A stretch of 64,000 nt of DNA from Yamagishiella unicocca (taxonomy: Eukaryota > Chlorophyta > Chlorophyceae > Chlamydomonadales > Volvocaceae): positions 248,001-312,000 of the forward strand of contig BDSL01000110.1 of assembly GCA_003116995.1 (NCBI GenBank). Direction: 5' to 3'. Shown one piece after another: positions 23,801 through 35,300 of this stretch (position 1 is the first letter of the stretch; each line of letters opens with the position of its first letter). Below the pieces are notes generated by a model. That model made no database searches and was not told where the DNA came from. It saw only the letters and a program-made list of their open reading frames with translations. The translations under genes and the position numbers were made by a program.

Positions 23801-26055
23801 GCGCTGCTGCGGCTGCTGGACCCGCTGACGAGGGTGGAGGCGCCGCAGCGGGACGAGGCGGAGTGTGAGCTGGGCGGGCGGGGGGAGGACTGGGTTGCGG
23901 TGTGGGTGGGTGGGTAGGGGGCGGCATGGCGGGAACGGGTTGGGTGGTTCAACGGGTCGGGCGCGGGGGAAGATGGAGCCCCCTGCAACCCAACTGTACC
24001 ACCGGCACCGGCACCGCCCGCCCCACTCTTCTCAGCCCCACTCCTCACTCCCCGGTGTCTTCTGCCACGCCTCAAAACCCGCTAGCCCCCTCCAAACCCG
24101 CGCAACCCTCCAAACCCGCGCAACCCTCCAAACCCGCGCAACCCTCCAAACCCGCGGAACTCCCCCAAACCCGCGCAACCCTCCAAACCCGCGGAACTCC
24201 CCCAAACCCGCGCAACCCTCCAAACCCGCGGAACTCCCCCAAACCCGCGCAACCCTCCAAACCCGCGCAACCCTCTTAACCAACCCGCCCAACCCTTCCT
24301 CGTCACGATCCGCCGCCAGTCGAACGCACCCGGGTGCTGCTCCGAGACCAGTCCATCCACCGTTCCAATCCAACAAGCGAGCGGGGCAGCCTGGAGGACG
24401 CAGCAGCCGCCCAGGCACACGCGCTGACGGCGCCACGCTCCGCGAGACTGTCGTACGGGGGCTACGCCGAGGCCGGCGCGGAGAGCAGCGACGACCGGGC
24501 GTCCCGCGGGTCACCGGACCGAACCGGCGGCGGCGCGGCGGCGGCGGCGGCGGCGACGCTCACCGGCGGGAGCCCTGGGCAGGTGGGTCGGTTTGAGCTC
24601 TGCATTTTCCCGGCTTGGGGCCCCTCCCTGGAGCGGGTCGGTGTTTCCGGTGGATCCAGTCACACCGCGAGCAGGTACACACGCACACGGTGCAGTGCGG
24701 TACGGTACGGCATATCCTCGTCGTCGGCGTACCCGCCACAGTTACCGTACGTGGCCCGCAGCGTCACACGGACGTCTGGGGGCCGTGCCTCGCAAAGCGG
24801 CGAACTTCTCAACAGCGCCGCACCGCCCATGGCGATACCTCTAGCTTTGGCCCAATGGCACTCTCGATATGCGATGTCTGAGGTGATGGCAAATGTTCTT
24901 GTTATTATATATGTATCCCACCACACCTGCATAAAGAAACACCGACGCCGAAGGTCCCTCCCCCTGGCTTCCACCCACACGTGCCCGCCAACCCACCAAC
25001 CCACCAACCTCGTGCGCAGTCGCTGAGCGCCGAGGTCCGTGCGCGGCGGCGGGCCGAGGAGGCTGCTGCTGCTGCTGCTCGGCAGGCGGATGACGACAAG
25101 GAGGCGGCCGGCAAGGCGGCGGAGGAGCGGGCGGCGGCGGCGGAGCAGGCGGGGCTGCCGCCTCCCAAGTGCGTGGAAGAAGCGGGGGGAGGGAGGAGGC
25201 GGCGGGGCGCGGGGGCGGGGGCGGGGGCACCCACGGAAGAGGGGGGGGCTGCAAAAAAGAGCCAGTTACTTGACGTGGGAATTGTAGCTGGCGCATGGGC
25301 TTAGGACACCTGGGGGCCGGTGGCGGGGGCACCCGTGGCAGGGGGGAGGGGGCACCCGTGGAACTGGCGTAGGAAAGAAATGGAGTTACTACCGTGAGGA
25401 GGGCTAGGGGGTCGGGGAGGGAGGGGGAGGGCAGGAGGGCCAGGTAAGGGGAGGGTTCGGCTGGCGGATGGCGGCTGACTTGGAAGCAGGGTGCGGCGGG
25501 GTAGTGCCCCACCTGATCCCCTTGTGGCCACCCGCTCCCACCCCCTCGCCCCCTACGTAGCCTCCCTAGTCCCTGCCGCTCTGCACCCCCGTGTGTGTTT
25601 CGCTCCCCCTCCACCCCACCTGCAATTGTAGTGCGCAACGGACGGAACACTGCCGCTGGCTCCCCCCCCACACACCTCTCCCCCCTCTCGCCGACCATGT
25701 GCCAACTGTCATGTCCTTTTCGCGTCAACAGCTTTTATGCCACCTCCCCCTCCCCCCCATCGCCTCCCCCCTCTCCCCCTCACCTCCCCCTCTCACCCCC
25801 CCACCCTCACCTCACCCCCCACGCACATACACACACACACGGCCCAGGTACGTATGTCCCATCACGATGTCGGTGATGGACGACCCGGTCACGGCATGCG
25901 ACGGCGTGTCGTACGAGCGGAGCGCCCTGGAGATGTGGCTGGAGCTGGGCAGCGACGAGTTCCCCGGCAGCGGAGTGCGCATCAGCACCCGGGACTTCAC
26001 CGACAACCCGGAGCTCAAGGCGGAGATCGCAAAGTGGCGCGCGTTCAAGCTGTGA
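17858..26055 (+). CDS. Ankyrin-repeat / coiled-coil / U-box protein (probable E3 ubiquitin ligase)
   Basis: Exons that join without a frame break: 17858-17938, 18075-18200, 19384-19524, 20355-20453, 21089-21147, 21420-21548, 21877-21979, 22597-22677, 23379-23441, 23789-23864, 24320-24582, 25020-25168 and 25848-26055 (TGA). Predicted length is 525 aa. The N-terminus MGQAASE is an N-myristoylation-like motif, suggesting membrane attachment. About six ankyrin repeats follow (residues ~55-320): AWHLAARAGDME, TPLMLACEEGHTE, CVHYAAYKGHTK, MPLHFAVW, TALHLAAMRG and FTPLQ. Residues ~322-407 are low complexity and ~408-456 are an Ala/Glu/Arg-rich probable coiled coil. A U-box (457-525) starts KYVCPITMSVMDDPVTACDG, with the usual aromatic/acidic landmarks after it. 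U-boxes recruit E2 enzymes. The repeat, coiled-coil and terminal U-box order parallels CHIP/STUB1, with ankyrins in place of TPRs. The start was chosen because it is the only ATG giving phase-0 splicing and this motif. Confidence 0.9.
18769..18985. repeat. 18-bp tandem array inside a long inverted repeat
   Basis: Eight or so units AGCGGATACCGCGCTA / AGCGGATCCCGCGCTA (18 bp) lie at about 18827-18970. The unit is the reverse complement of GTTAGCGCGGTATCC just upstream (18780-18798). The flanks CTGCGGCAGTGGG and CCCAGCTGCCGCAG extend the pairing. It lies in intron 2 of the ankyrin/U-box gene. Confidence 0.75.
19060..19310. repeat. ~51-bp tandem repeat in intron 2
   Basis: Four to five copies of a unit containing CTGCTGCTCGCTAGCCCG then CTCGGTGCTCCACACCG, with and without a short ACACACCGCGC insertion. 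It is intronic in the ankyrin/U-box gene. Confidence 0.75.
19550..19692. repeat. Intronic dispersed repeat, module B (two copies)
   Basis: Two tandem matches to AGAACCGGTTACTCGACAT then GGGAATTGTAGTGGGCGCA, lying just downstream of the exon 3 donor (19525). The same module recurs at about 22847, 25252, 31846, 37984, 40078, 41887 and 46928, in both orientations. Confidence 0.6.
20262..20354. repeat. Intronic dispersed repeat, module A, ending at a splice acceptor
   Basis: The core is TCTAAACGTTTTTTCGGGCA then TCCACGGGTCTTCCTCGAAC, followed by a C-rich run ending in CAG at 20354, which is the exon 4 acceptor. Other copies are listed under findings. Confidence 0.65.
20806..20989. repeat. 23-bp tandem array, exactly 8 copies
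   Basis: The unit is AAACCTTGACATGCACATGT plus CGG. One copy has GGCATG for GACATG. It lies in intron 4 of the ankyrin/U-box gene. There are no unique spacers, so it is not CRISPR-like. Confidence 0.9.
22311..22427 (+). other. Possible optional exon of the ankyrin/U-box gene
   Basis: An open 39-codon segment lies between GGCAG (22310) and a GAG/GTACCC donor. It would insert in phase 0 between the exons ending 21979 and starting 22597. The peptide (DVGMWATTAPWQQ then GGELLLGGLAPGG) does not extend an ankyrin repeat, so it may be a cassette exon or chance. Confidence 0.3.
23159..23222. repeat. 12-bp microsatellite-like repeat
   Basis: About five copies of GCTGCTAGGGCG in intron 8 of the ankyrin/U-box gene. 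Confidence 0.7.
24098..24275. repeat. 18-bp tandem repeat, about 10 copies
   Basis: The unit is AACCCGCGCAACCCTCCA with a related CGGAACTCCCCCA variant alternating. It lies directly upstream of the exon 11 acceptor and supplies the pyrimidine-rich 3' end of that intron. Confidence 0.75.
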
Positions 26056-27001
26056 TGTGTGAGGGAGGAGGAGAGGGAGGAGGAGGAGGAGAGAGGTGGA
26101 GGAGAGGAGAGAGGTGTAAAGAAGCAAATAGGTGGAGGGCGGTGGAGGAGGCGCGGGGGGAGAGAGGGAGTTCTTGGAGTCCGGTCACGCGGTGGTGGGG
26201 AGGAGGCGGAGGAGGAGGGTAATGCGAGGGAGGAAAGGGGGGGAGGGCTGCGAGCTGCTCTGGAGGTAAGCCCCGAGGTGAAAGGCGGGTGGAGTTCGGT
26301 ATAGGTTGACGTGCATAACGATAATTCACCGTAGTAGATGAAAACGAGGGGGAAAATGTTTTGGGTGGTGATCCTGCATGTGTCTGGCTTGCCGCGCGTG
26401 CTGCTTCTGGTGAGGTGACGTGACGACCGCGATCGGTGCTTGGACAACGACAAAAGCCGATCGGCGAGTGCGGGGCGGGGAGGGGAGGGACGGCAGCGCT
26501 ACGGCTCGGGATTGGTGTGGGGGGAGGACGATGAAGAGTGAATGTGCGCGGTACGTTATACGTGAGCTGCTTGACAAGTGAATACGGCATCTGTGTAGAC
26601 GCCGGGAGAGCACGAGCGTACCGTGCTTGCTTGTTTTACGGCTGTTGAGACGCACCTGCCTCCTATGATACGGCTCATCAGTGTGTGCTGAAATGAGCAG
26701 CGCACCGCAAGCAGTACCGGTAGCTGGTGTCACCGTGTCGTACATGCGCCAACGTCAGCCTCCAGGGCAATGGGTGCCACTACAGTGCCGGGACGCCGGT
26801 GTGCCTGTCTTGTGGAAGGAGGTACGGTGTATGGCACAAAGCAAGGGCATGTTTGGACGCATGGCATGACCAGCGGAGGGCTTGGCGGCCCGGGTGGTGT
26901 TCCATGTCGAGTTAGAATGTTATGTGCGATACCGGTGTGACGACGGCGCTTGTGTGAAGCGGAACGGCGTACCTAGATGGCCGAATGCGCCGGGGGGGGA
27001 G

Positions 27002-27069
27002 GGGTTGCAAGGAAGACCCGTGTACGCGAGAGCAAAACCCATTTAGGATTAGACGTTCCGAGATGCATG
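27002..27069. repeat. Dispersed repeat module A, intergenic copy
   Basis: It reads GGTTGCAAGGAAGACCCGTG, then AAAACCCATTTAGGATTAGA, then CGTTCCGAGATGCATGG. Nearly the same string occurs at 34675-34737 and 42184-42250, so the element is not restricted to introns. Confidence 0.6.
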
Positions 27070-29326
27070 GTGGTTGGGTGGGTTCCGGGTAGGACATAAT
27101 GTGTGCAGTGGCGACGCGCACCACGCCACCGCCTGCGGGATGCAACTCGGGTCACTCTTCAGCCCCCAGCCAGGCTCCACTATCTGCCAGCAGAGCGGCG
27201 CGCATGCACGTGCACGCAAGGACATGTGCGCGTTGGGACAGCACACGGGCTTTCCGCTGCCAAGGTGGAAAGGAATGGCGCGCGGCGGTGACGGACGCGT
27301 CTTGTGCGGCGGCAGACAGACATACAGCAGCGCTTCAAGGCTCGCCACCAGTCCCTCGCTCAAACGCGCAGTTTCTTCACAGGTCACACGGGCCGCGTCT
27401 CCAGCAGCAACGAATCGAGGAGTGGTGTAGGTTTCAGACACGTTGCCAGTTCAGGCCACAATCCAACCCTATCCAACCCTAGCCGGCCGGCCGACACCAT
27501 CATGTGCTCATATCAACAGCTGCGGGGCTGTGGTGGGGCAGGGTGATATATTGGACCTGAGATCGGCAGGCGATGGTATGCAGTCGCGCGGCCCGGCTAT
27601 GGTTCCACCGCAACCCCAGAAGTCGGTGAGGCCACGCACGGTGAACCTGCGCCGCGGCCTCCAACGTAATATGTACCTTGAGGATACTGTAACAACTCAT
27701 CATCATCTTATGATAAGCAAGAATGACCGGCCCTTCTTTTTTAACCTGTCTATGATTGTTGGTCATAACGGTTATCGCAATATCATTGATGCGCATGCTT
27801 ACGGGTTTGACTGCGCCGCGAGAGAGTTCAGACGCACCGCAAGGTCGTAATTCTTGGACGCCGTTTCGTTGGTTGCCGGGAGGCGTCAGTAGTGCCGATA
27901 TGTACGTCAGGCGAGACGCGACCATCCGCCTGAATACGTCGTTCGTGATTGCGTTTCGCTGGCCGGCCCGCTGGCTGCCAAACCTGCGAAACCTTACGAT
28001 CCATTCATCAGTGACTTCAAGCCCGGATCATGTTACAGTGGGCCGCGGCACTCATCCTGTCATCCATCTGGTGAGGCCGCGGACGCGGGCCCCTATTATT
28101 CTGAGAGGCACGGCCGGGGACGAATGTTAACCTCGCGCGCCAGAACGCGAAGCTCCTTGACGTTTACAGCGCCAGCTGGCCAGCTAGGGCCTTTTGCTGG
28201 CCTGCAAACTGAACTATTGGTGCTCGTCGTTATCCTGTAATTTTCGTCATCCCGTAAAATAGATCACGACGTCCTCGGTTTCAGCCAGACGTTTGGCGCG
28301 TTGCGCCTTCGCGGCCATCGGACTTCACGGACGCCGCGTCCCGGCTTACGGCCGGGACTAATGGGGCAACAGTCGCTGATGACGATGAGATGTAATGTGA
28401 GGCTGTGGCCGTTTCGTAATCATCAAGGTTGTGGCTTAGGATCCGATGTCGCTAACTACAACCTGCTACAACCTTCGACTGCCAGTCCACCTCGCAATCA
28501 ACAAAGTGCAACGAAGCGCCGCTGCTCTCGTGTGGACGTGGCACATTACACTTCTGACTCCGACAGTTGCGTCGTGCTGTGATGGCATGTGCCACCTGGT
28601 GCCACAATTGCACGGAGTCTTGGGAATAAAGGGATCGTGAAAAGGGGGATCGGTTGGGGCATGAGGAGCCTTGGGCACGTAGGGGAACCTTACTTGGCGC
28701 TGGGTGCAGCAGTGACAGCAGTTGACAGCTGAGGTGCGAATTGTCGTGTTTGTGCAACAGTGTGAAGGGTTCGCCGAAACCCTAAAGGCTTGTCGAACCA
28801 TTCATGAATTGGCTCGGACAGAGGCCACATCATTTGCCCAGAGCCGCATCCATCAGCACCAACTTATTTTACATCATCCCGGTTTCTAAGCAACGTACGG
28901 GCTAGCATCTCTGTGCCGGACCCTGCAGGACGCAACATAGGCCAGCGTTTCAATCTGCGCGTTCCCCAGCGTCCCCGGCAGACGCTGGGGCCTTAGCACC
29001 CGACCATGCATCCCCCGCCGACAGTTGGCGGCTTGGGCACAGCATGAATGATTAGCAAGACATGTCTGCTTGCTGGGTTGGGTGGATACCACATGCATGT
29101 CGTACTACATACATGTCGCAATCAGCTGGTCTGTACTTGCTTCAAGAGAAGCAGAGAACAGAAGAAGACAAGGTCGGGCATTCGCCCCACAGTGATGCGG
29201 CAACCCCCGGCTCTCAACTCCCGGCCTGAGATTTACACTCGCGCGGGAAGACGCACGGAGGTCGACGTCGCTCTACTACCCCTGCCCCCCCCCCGGGCGC
29301 AGTGCAGCAGCGCACTGCCATCCATA

Positions 29327-29398
29327 AGTTCAACGCCCCGTCTGAAAACGCGCCAATTTAGGCGAAGTTCAACGCCCCGTCTGAAAACGCGCCAATTT
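29327..29398. repeat. 36-bp direct duplication
   Basis: Two adjacent copies of a unit starting TTCAACGCCCCGTCTGAAAA and ending GCGCCAATTTAGGC. Non-coding. Confidence 0.8.
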
Positions 29399-30442
29399 AG
29401 GCATGCAAGTACACACTCTCCCTACGTGCGATATCTCTCAACACTCGAGCGTCTGAGCTTGGTAAAGCAACGGATCCGCTGTCGTTGCCGGCTGGACGAG
29501 CACAGCACGGCACTGCGTACGGCGACAACAAGGATGGCGTACAGCGGTAAACCGACATGGCATCAACTCGCCCCGAGCTTCTGGGGCCTTGTCTGTCCTG
29601 AAACGCAATGTTAACTCCTGCATGCAAAGGAGGCGCACTGCAGGCCCAGCATGCGCACATATGGAAGTCGCCAACAAAAAATGCCCTAGAGGTTAAACTG
29701 CTGCCCGATCTTTTCCTAGCCACAATCGATCCAAACTACGGCACGCCTAATTAACAATACGCAGCGTAACAGATATCACCACTGCTCATTTATCCCCCTC
29801 AATTTGGTGCCCTAGCTAGCTCTGCCCTACGCTCTTGCTCTGTAAGGCCGCGATCATCGCACCCAGTCACACAGCCGCGGTTGGCGGCACACCAATATTT
29901 GCATGCGGCGCTCGCAGGCTTGCAGCAAACGCAAGGACGCGACGCAACCTCTAATGGCCATATTTTGCGCGCTGCGCCAATTGCGAGATACCGTACGGCG
30001 GCCGCCGTGGGGCCGACCCATGGTTCCATGTGAGGGGGCACACCGCACACGTGCCGCGCTGCGCCGCGCCAACCGTCAACCGGCAGGTGCCCCACATCGC
30101 ATCGCAGCCGGTACGTTCGTTGGGGCGCGCCTTTCCGGATAAACGTGTCATGCCGTACAGGCCCGGCATCTTCTACGTCGTACACATCGCACGCGCCGAC
30201 TGCAGTGCTGTGCTACACTCGCGCGGGTCGCTACTGAATTTCACAGTGTAACATCACTGCTAGGCCATACATATGCCCCTGAACGAATTGCCCAACCTGT
30301 TGTCGGGAACTAATCTCCGCAAGATATGCCCCGCTGAGCCCTCGCGCCCCCGCAGCCGGTGGCTATCACCATACCCGCTAATTTCAACTTGCACAGCTGT
30401 GCCTATGGTCCTCGCCGAGCTGCTGCCGCCAAATTGCCGCAA

Positions 30443-30587
30443 ATGCTGCTGCCTTGGCTGTCCATTACCCGCTACCAAATGCTGCTGCCTTGGCTGTCCA
30501 TTACTCGCTACCAAATACTGCTGCCTTGGCTGTCCATTACCCGCTACCAAATGCTGCTGCCTTGGCTGTCCATTACCCGCTACCAGT
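30443..30587. repeat. 36-bp tandem array, 4 copies
   Basis: The unit contains TGCTGCCTTGGCTGTCCATT followed by ACCCGCTACCAAA. It lies just beyond the stop codon of the giant gene (30711), so it is probably in or next to that gene's 3' UTR. Confidence 0.8.
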
Positions 30588-30710
30588 AGCCTCCTTCTCT
30601 GCCCTCGCCTTCGCGGCTAATGTCCCGCTTCGGTCGCAGCAACCGGGCTGCTCCTGCTGCCGCTGCCGCCGCTGGCCAGTCCGGGGACAGTCCGCATCGT
30701 TCCCACGGGA

Positions 30711-30873
30711 TCAGTGCGGGCTGGCAGCCCAAGCCGAGTTCTGTATCTTGTCCAGCTCCGCGCGCCGACGTCTCTCTAGCTGCAGATGCATCAAGTCCAC
30801 GGGCCCGATGGCATCGTCGCCCAGGGCGGGGTTGCCGCCCGTGCGCCGCATCGCGCGGAGGCGGCGCTCCTGC

Positions 30874-30910
<37 letters not shown>

Positions 30911-32356
30911 TGTGTGTATGTGCAGCGGGGGAAACGGGGGGGAGGAGAACGAGGGGGAAGGAGGAGGACGAGGGATGGGTGAATCCTTTGGTATGGTAAT
31001 TGGTAAAGGGGGTTTGGTATGGTGCGTGGGAAGGTGGGCTCAGGCGCTGAGCGGCAATCGGTGTATCGGTGCCCGACGAGGTCTGTGATACGGTGCCCAG
31101 TCATAGGCCGATAAAGGCCCAACACAGATCTCAGGTCCCAGATTGCAGATCGCATATCACAGATCGCAGAATCCCGCACCTCCTCGGTGCCGATCCCGTC
31201 GCCGAAGTCACCATCGGCCAGCTGCTCCTCCTCGTTCTCCTCCGGGTCCTCCTCATCTCCGGCAGTCTGGTCGGCGAACTTGAACCGCCGCTGGGGGCCG
31301 CCCTGCAAGGTGATAAGGGAAATAATCCCCTGGTCCATACGTCGTACAAAAGCGGCCTAACCGGCAACCACTCTAACACAAGGCGCACAGGCGAGGGCGG
31401 CAACGGCCGCGCGCGGCGAGGAGGGCGTTGCGGGAGACGCCACGGACACACCCGCCGCGATGCATGGATGTTATTTATGCCTTGGACGCGAGGTCGGCTC
31501 CATCGCCGATCACGACAACGACAATAACTGCACAAACACGACAATCACAACAACCACAACCACCACAACCACGGCCACGGCTGCTGCAGTGAAGTTTGGC
31601 GGTGCCAGGCCGCCCGCGTACCAGTGTGGTTCCGGAGCCGGCTGCGCCGGATGGCTGCGGCTTGGAGGCGCCGGCTCCCCCCTCCTCACCGTCACCCTCT
31701 GCCGCCTGTTGAGTGTTTTCGGGGTGGGAGTGTTTCCAGGAGGACCCATGGGGTTGCGGGTGGTTGTGGTGGTTGTGGTGGTTGTGGTTGTGGTGGTTGT
31801 GGTGGTGGTGGTGGTTGTGGTGGTGGTGGTGGTGGTGGTGGGCATAAAGACCGGTTAAACGACATAGGTATAAGGGCGGTGGAGGAGGGAGAGAAGCGGC
31901 ATGGGTTGTGAGGTGGAGAGGGAGGTTAAAAGGGGGGTTGTTGGTGTCGTGTTCCGCGACTTCAGCCTCCTCTGCGTGCATCTCTGCCTCGCTGTTTAAC
32001 CCTGCTTGAAACCCCTCGAAACCCTTCCCCTCAGCCCCGGTCCCATCCAGCGCCAACCACAGCAGGGGCAGGCAGGCGCTGCTGGTCCTTAGTCCCCCTT
32101 GGTAAGGCCTCAGTTGGATATGTTTCGAGGCCTTTACGAGGCAGGCAGACAACCTTTCCGCGCCCATTAGGGCTTCGGGATCCGCCGTCGGAGGTGTAGG
32201 GGACCACTCACATCGGCGAGGCCGGACGCAAACTTCATCTTACGCGCCGCCTGCCCGAGCACGGTTGGGCCAGCTGCGGAGTCCGAAGCCGCCGCCGCCT
32301 CTGCGGCCGCCTCGCCGTCATCGACCAGGTCGCCGCCGTGGAGGCCCCGCCCGGGC
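30711..32356 (-). other. Giant gene, C-terminal cytoplasmic tail (exons 26-28)
   Basis: Three short exons, in phase with exon 25: LHGGDLVDDGEAAAEAAAAS, then FKFADQTAGDEEDPEENEEE, then ERRLRAMRRTGGNPALGDDA, ending DKIQNSAWAASPH and TGA at 30711-30713. This part is charged and has ordinary complexity, unlike the Gly/Ala-rich tail before it, so it may hold binding motifs. No kinase, ITAM-like or PDZ-ligand motif is evident. Confidence 0.75.
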
Positions 32357-35300
32357 CTGATACGGAGTGCGCGGTGAGGCGTCGGTGGGGCAGGGTAGCG
32401 TGGTTGGATTAGGGTGGAGGAGTGTTTTTGGGTCTTAGGGTTTTAGGGTTACCTAAAAGATAGTAAAAAATAAACCCTCAGCCTCAGCCTCAGCCTCAGC
32501 CTCAGCCTCAGCCTCACCCCCTCCCTCACCCCCTCCCTCACCCACTCTCTCCCCCTCCCCCACCTCTGGAAGCCTTGGTTGTTGGGCGGCAGTCCGGCCT
32601 TCCAGCTGGCATCCCCCGCAGCAGCCACGTCACCAGCGCCGTCGCCGGATGCCACGTCACCCGCCGCCTCCTTGCCATCGGGCCGCTGGAAGTGCCGCAG
32701 GTCCTTTCCACCAGGGCCGCCAGCGCGGTCCACGTCGACGTCGCCGCCGCTGGAGGCCTCACCATGTCGCTTGAAGCGGTCGCCGACGCCCGCGACGTCC
32801 GGACCCTCGCTGCCGCTGTGGCGGCGGCTACCGCCGCCGCCGCCGGCGGCGGACCCAAAGCTGAAGCGCGATCCGAGGGCGCGAAGCGCCGCAGACGCAG
32901 ACCGGATCCTGGATCCACCTGCGCCGGCCGCCGCCTCCGCGGCCGCGGCGGCGGCCGCTGCCGCCGCCGCCTCCGCCGCCGCGGCGGCGGCGGCCTGCTC
33001 GTCCAGTTGCGCCAACGTCGGCAGCTCCCGCACCGGCCGTGCCCCGTGGGCGCCGCCACCACTCGCCCGCGACTCCACCTCCGCCAACGCCCCCGCGGCG
33101 TCCAGGGAGGGGCTCTGTACGACGCCCGGGAGGCCCGCATGCTGTGCGCCCTCCCCCTCACCCGCCGCCCCGCCGCCGCCGCTACCTCCCTCCGCCACCC
33201 GGAGTCCTGGGAGCACGGGTTTGGCGAAGGGGTTTGGCACGTCGCCCGCCACGTCGAGCGGCGCGAGCGCCGGCAGCGCCGACTTGCGCCCGGAGACGTG
33301 CGGCAGCGGCGGCAGCCCCCCGCCGCCGCCGCCGCTCCGTACGATGACGGGCAGCACCGGCTTAGCCGCCAGGCCGTGAGGCGCCAGGGAGGGGTCCAGC
33401 TGCGGGAGCTTGTCCATAGCCGCGATGATGGGAGGCAGAGCGGTGGCCCGGACGCCAACAGCGGCGTCGGCGGCTCCGCCGCCGTCGCCGCCATCGCCGC
33501 CATCGCCGCCGTCGCCGCCGTCGCGTGGCGTCGGCGGTAGCGACGGCGGCGTCCGCTGCTGGGATGCGCTGGATGGCGGCGAGGAAGAAACGTGGAGGGG
33601 CTTTACCTCCAGCGTGCCATCGTCCTCAGCCCTGACCTTTCCGGCGGCGGCGGCGGCAGCGGCGGCGGCGTCCGCATCCTCGGCGGCCTGCTGGGACTCC
33701 TTGTTCTGCGACCCCTCGGGTTGCACCTTGCTCTGCTGGCGGCGGCGGCGGCACAGCAGCAACAGGACCAGCAGCAGCAGCAGCAGCAAGACACCGAGCA
33801 CCACGGCCGGGATGACGATGTAGAGGGTGATGGAAGGGCCGTCGTCATCGCCGCTGTCGCCGCCGCCGTCAGCGGCGGCGGCGGCGGCGATGAGGACGGC
33901 GCCGGCAGTTGGCGGCGGCGGCGGCAGGTCGCCGTCGTACCTGAACATCACGCCGCCGGGGCGGGCGTCCTGGCACTCCGCCGATGAGAAGGAAATGGAC
34001 GATAATGGTGACGATGGTAAAGATGTTGATGAGGACGATGAGGACGTGGATGACTCGCCGCTATCAGCAGCCACAAGGGGCTCCAGCAGCGCAGTGAGGG
34101 CTTCGGTGAAGGCCTGGCAGTCACGAAAGCTGGACTCGTCCGAGGAGACGGCGCGAATCTGCAGGAAAGGGTTTTGAAGAGTTTTTAAAGTTTTCCGGGT
34201 TCTACAGTGTTGTCAAGGGCAGCAGCATCTCCGCCGTCACGGTGTATCTAGAACATGCGCGAGTGACGCGTGTTAAAGAGGCAATGAGGGAAGTTGGAGG
34301 GGTGTTCAGGGATTGAAGCCGGAAGAAGGAAGAAGAAGCGGAACCCAAAGGAGCCGACGGAAGGTCGCCAAACCGCCAACCACCGCACCCACCGTGGCGC
34401 CCTCAACCGCCAACCACCCCAACCACCGTGGCGCCCTCAACCGCCAACCACCCCACCCACCGTGGCGCCCTCAACCGCCTGCAGCGAGTCCACCGCCTGC
34501 CCCGCCAGCGGCGAACACACCCCGGGGACGGCGCCGCCGCCGGTGAGTGCCTCAAGGACCGCCGTACGGAAGCCGTCGATGGGCACTGCTGGATCCACCT
34601 GATGGATCCACGGCGCGGGTACGGCAGGAGCGACGGAAGGGAGCAATTGGTTGGCGTCACGGGGGGTTATGTTGGGTTGCAACGAAAACCCGTGTCCGAA
34701 GGGAAGACCGTTTAGAACAGACGTTCCGAGATGCACGCTGGAAGACTTGGTTATGTTGGGTTAGACGGAGCGAGGAGGTAAATCCTAAATCCGCGAATCC
34801 ACGTCCGACAAACCAAGGGCGATGAAGATGGTGGTCCAAGAAGAGATAGTTGGCGAGTAGAAGGAGGCGCGGTTGGATCGTCTTATAACGGAGCGAGGGG
34901 GCGGGCGGGCGGGTAGCGTTCAACGCCCCTTCGCATTACGTTTCACCCTTCTGCAGTCTTGGGAGGCGGATGCGGGCGACGCGGTCGGAAGGACGTGCTG
35001 ACGCGGACGGACCATCTAAGGACCGTCGCGTGGCTCAGCTCAGAGGAAACCCGTGGGCCGGCACATGGGGAGAGGAGGTAAACCCTGAAACCCTATTTTT
35101 TAAAACCCTAAAACTCTGGCAAGCGATCGTCTCGCGGAGGGGCGAGCCTCTCCTCGAGCCCGGCTGGAATGAGATGGAGGCGAGACCGCACCACCACCAC
35201 CGATACCATGATGCTCCATCATCCTCACCATTAGGCGGAGCACCACCCGTGTTGCCGCATCGCCGCACGAGACGCCGCCGCTGCCGCCGGCGGCGGCGGC

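Larger units (their letters stand above)
26056..30710. other. Convergent intergenic region without a confident gene
   Basis: It holds the 3' UTR of the ankyrin/U-box gene (a TGTAA at 26115-26119 lies 60 bases after its stop) and, at the right edge, the 3' UTR of the giant minus-strand gene. Open frames here are short and unspliced, and none carries a motif I recognise. It contains a module A repeat (27002-27069), a duplicated 36-mer (29327-29398) and the 30443-30587 array. Confidence 0.5.

Noticed and set aside
28301..29614. Several 60-190 codon frames in the convergent intergenic region
   Set aside because: No domain, no consistent splice borders, and stop-rich neighbours; treated as non-coding.
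32430..32455. Telomere-like TTTTAGGG units (also near 35100, 42890 and 44690)
   Set aside because: Only one or two units each and located inside introns; not a telomere or a clear fusion scar.
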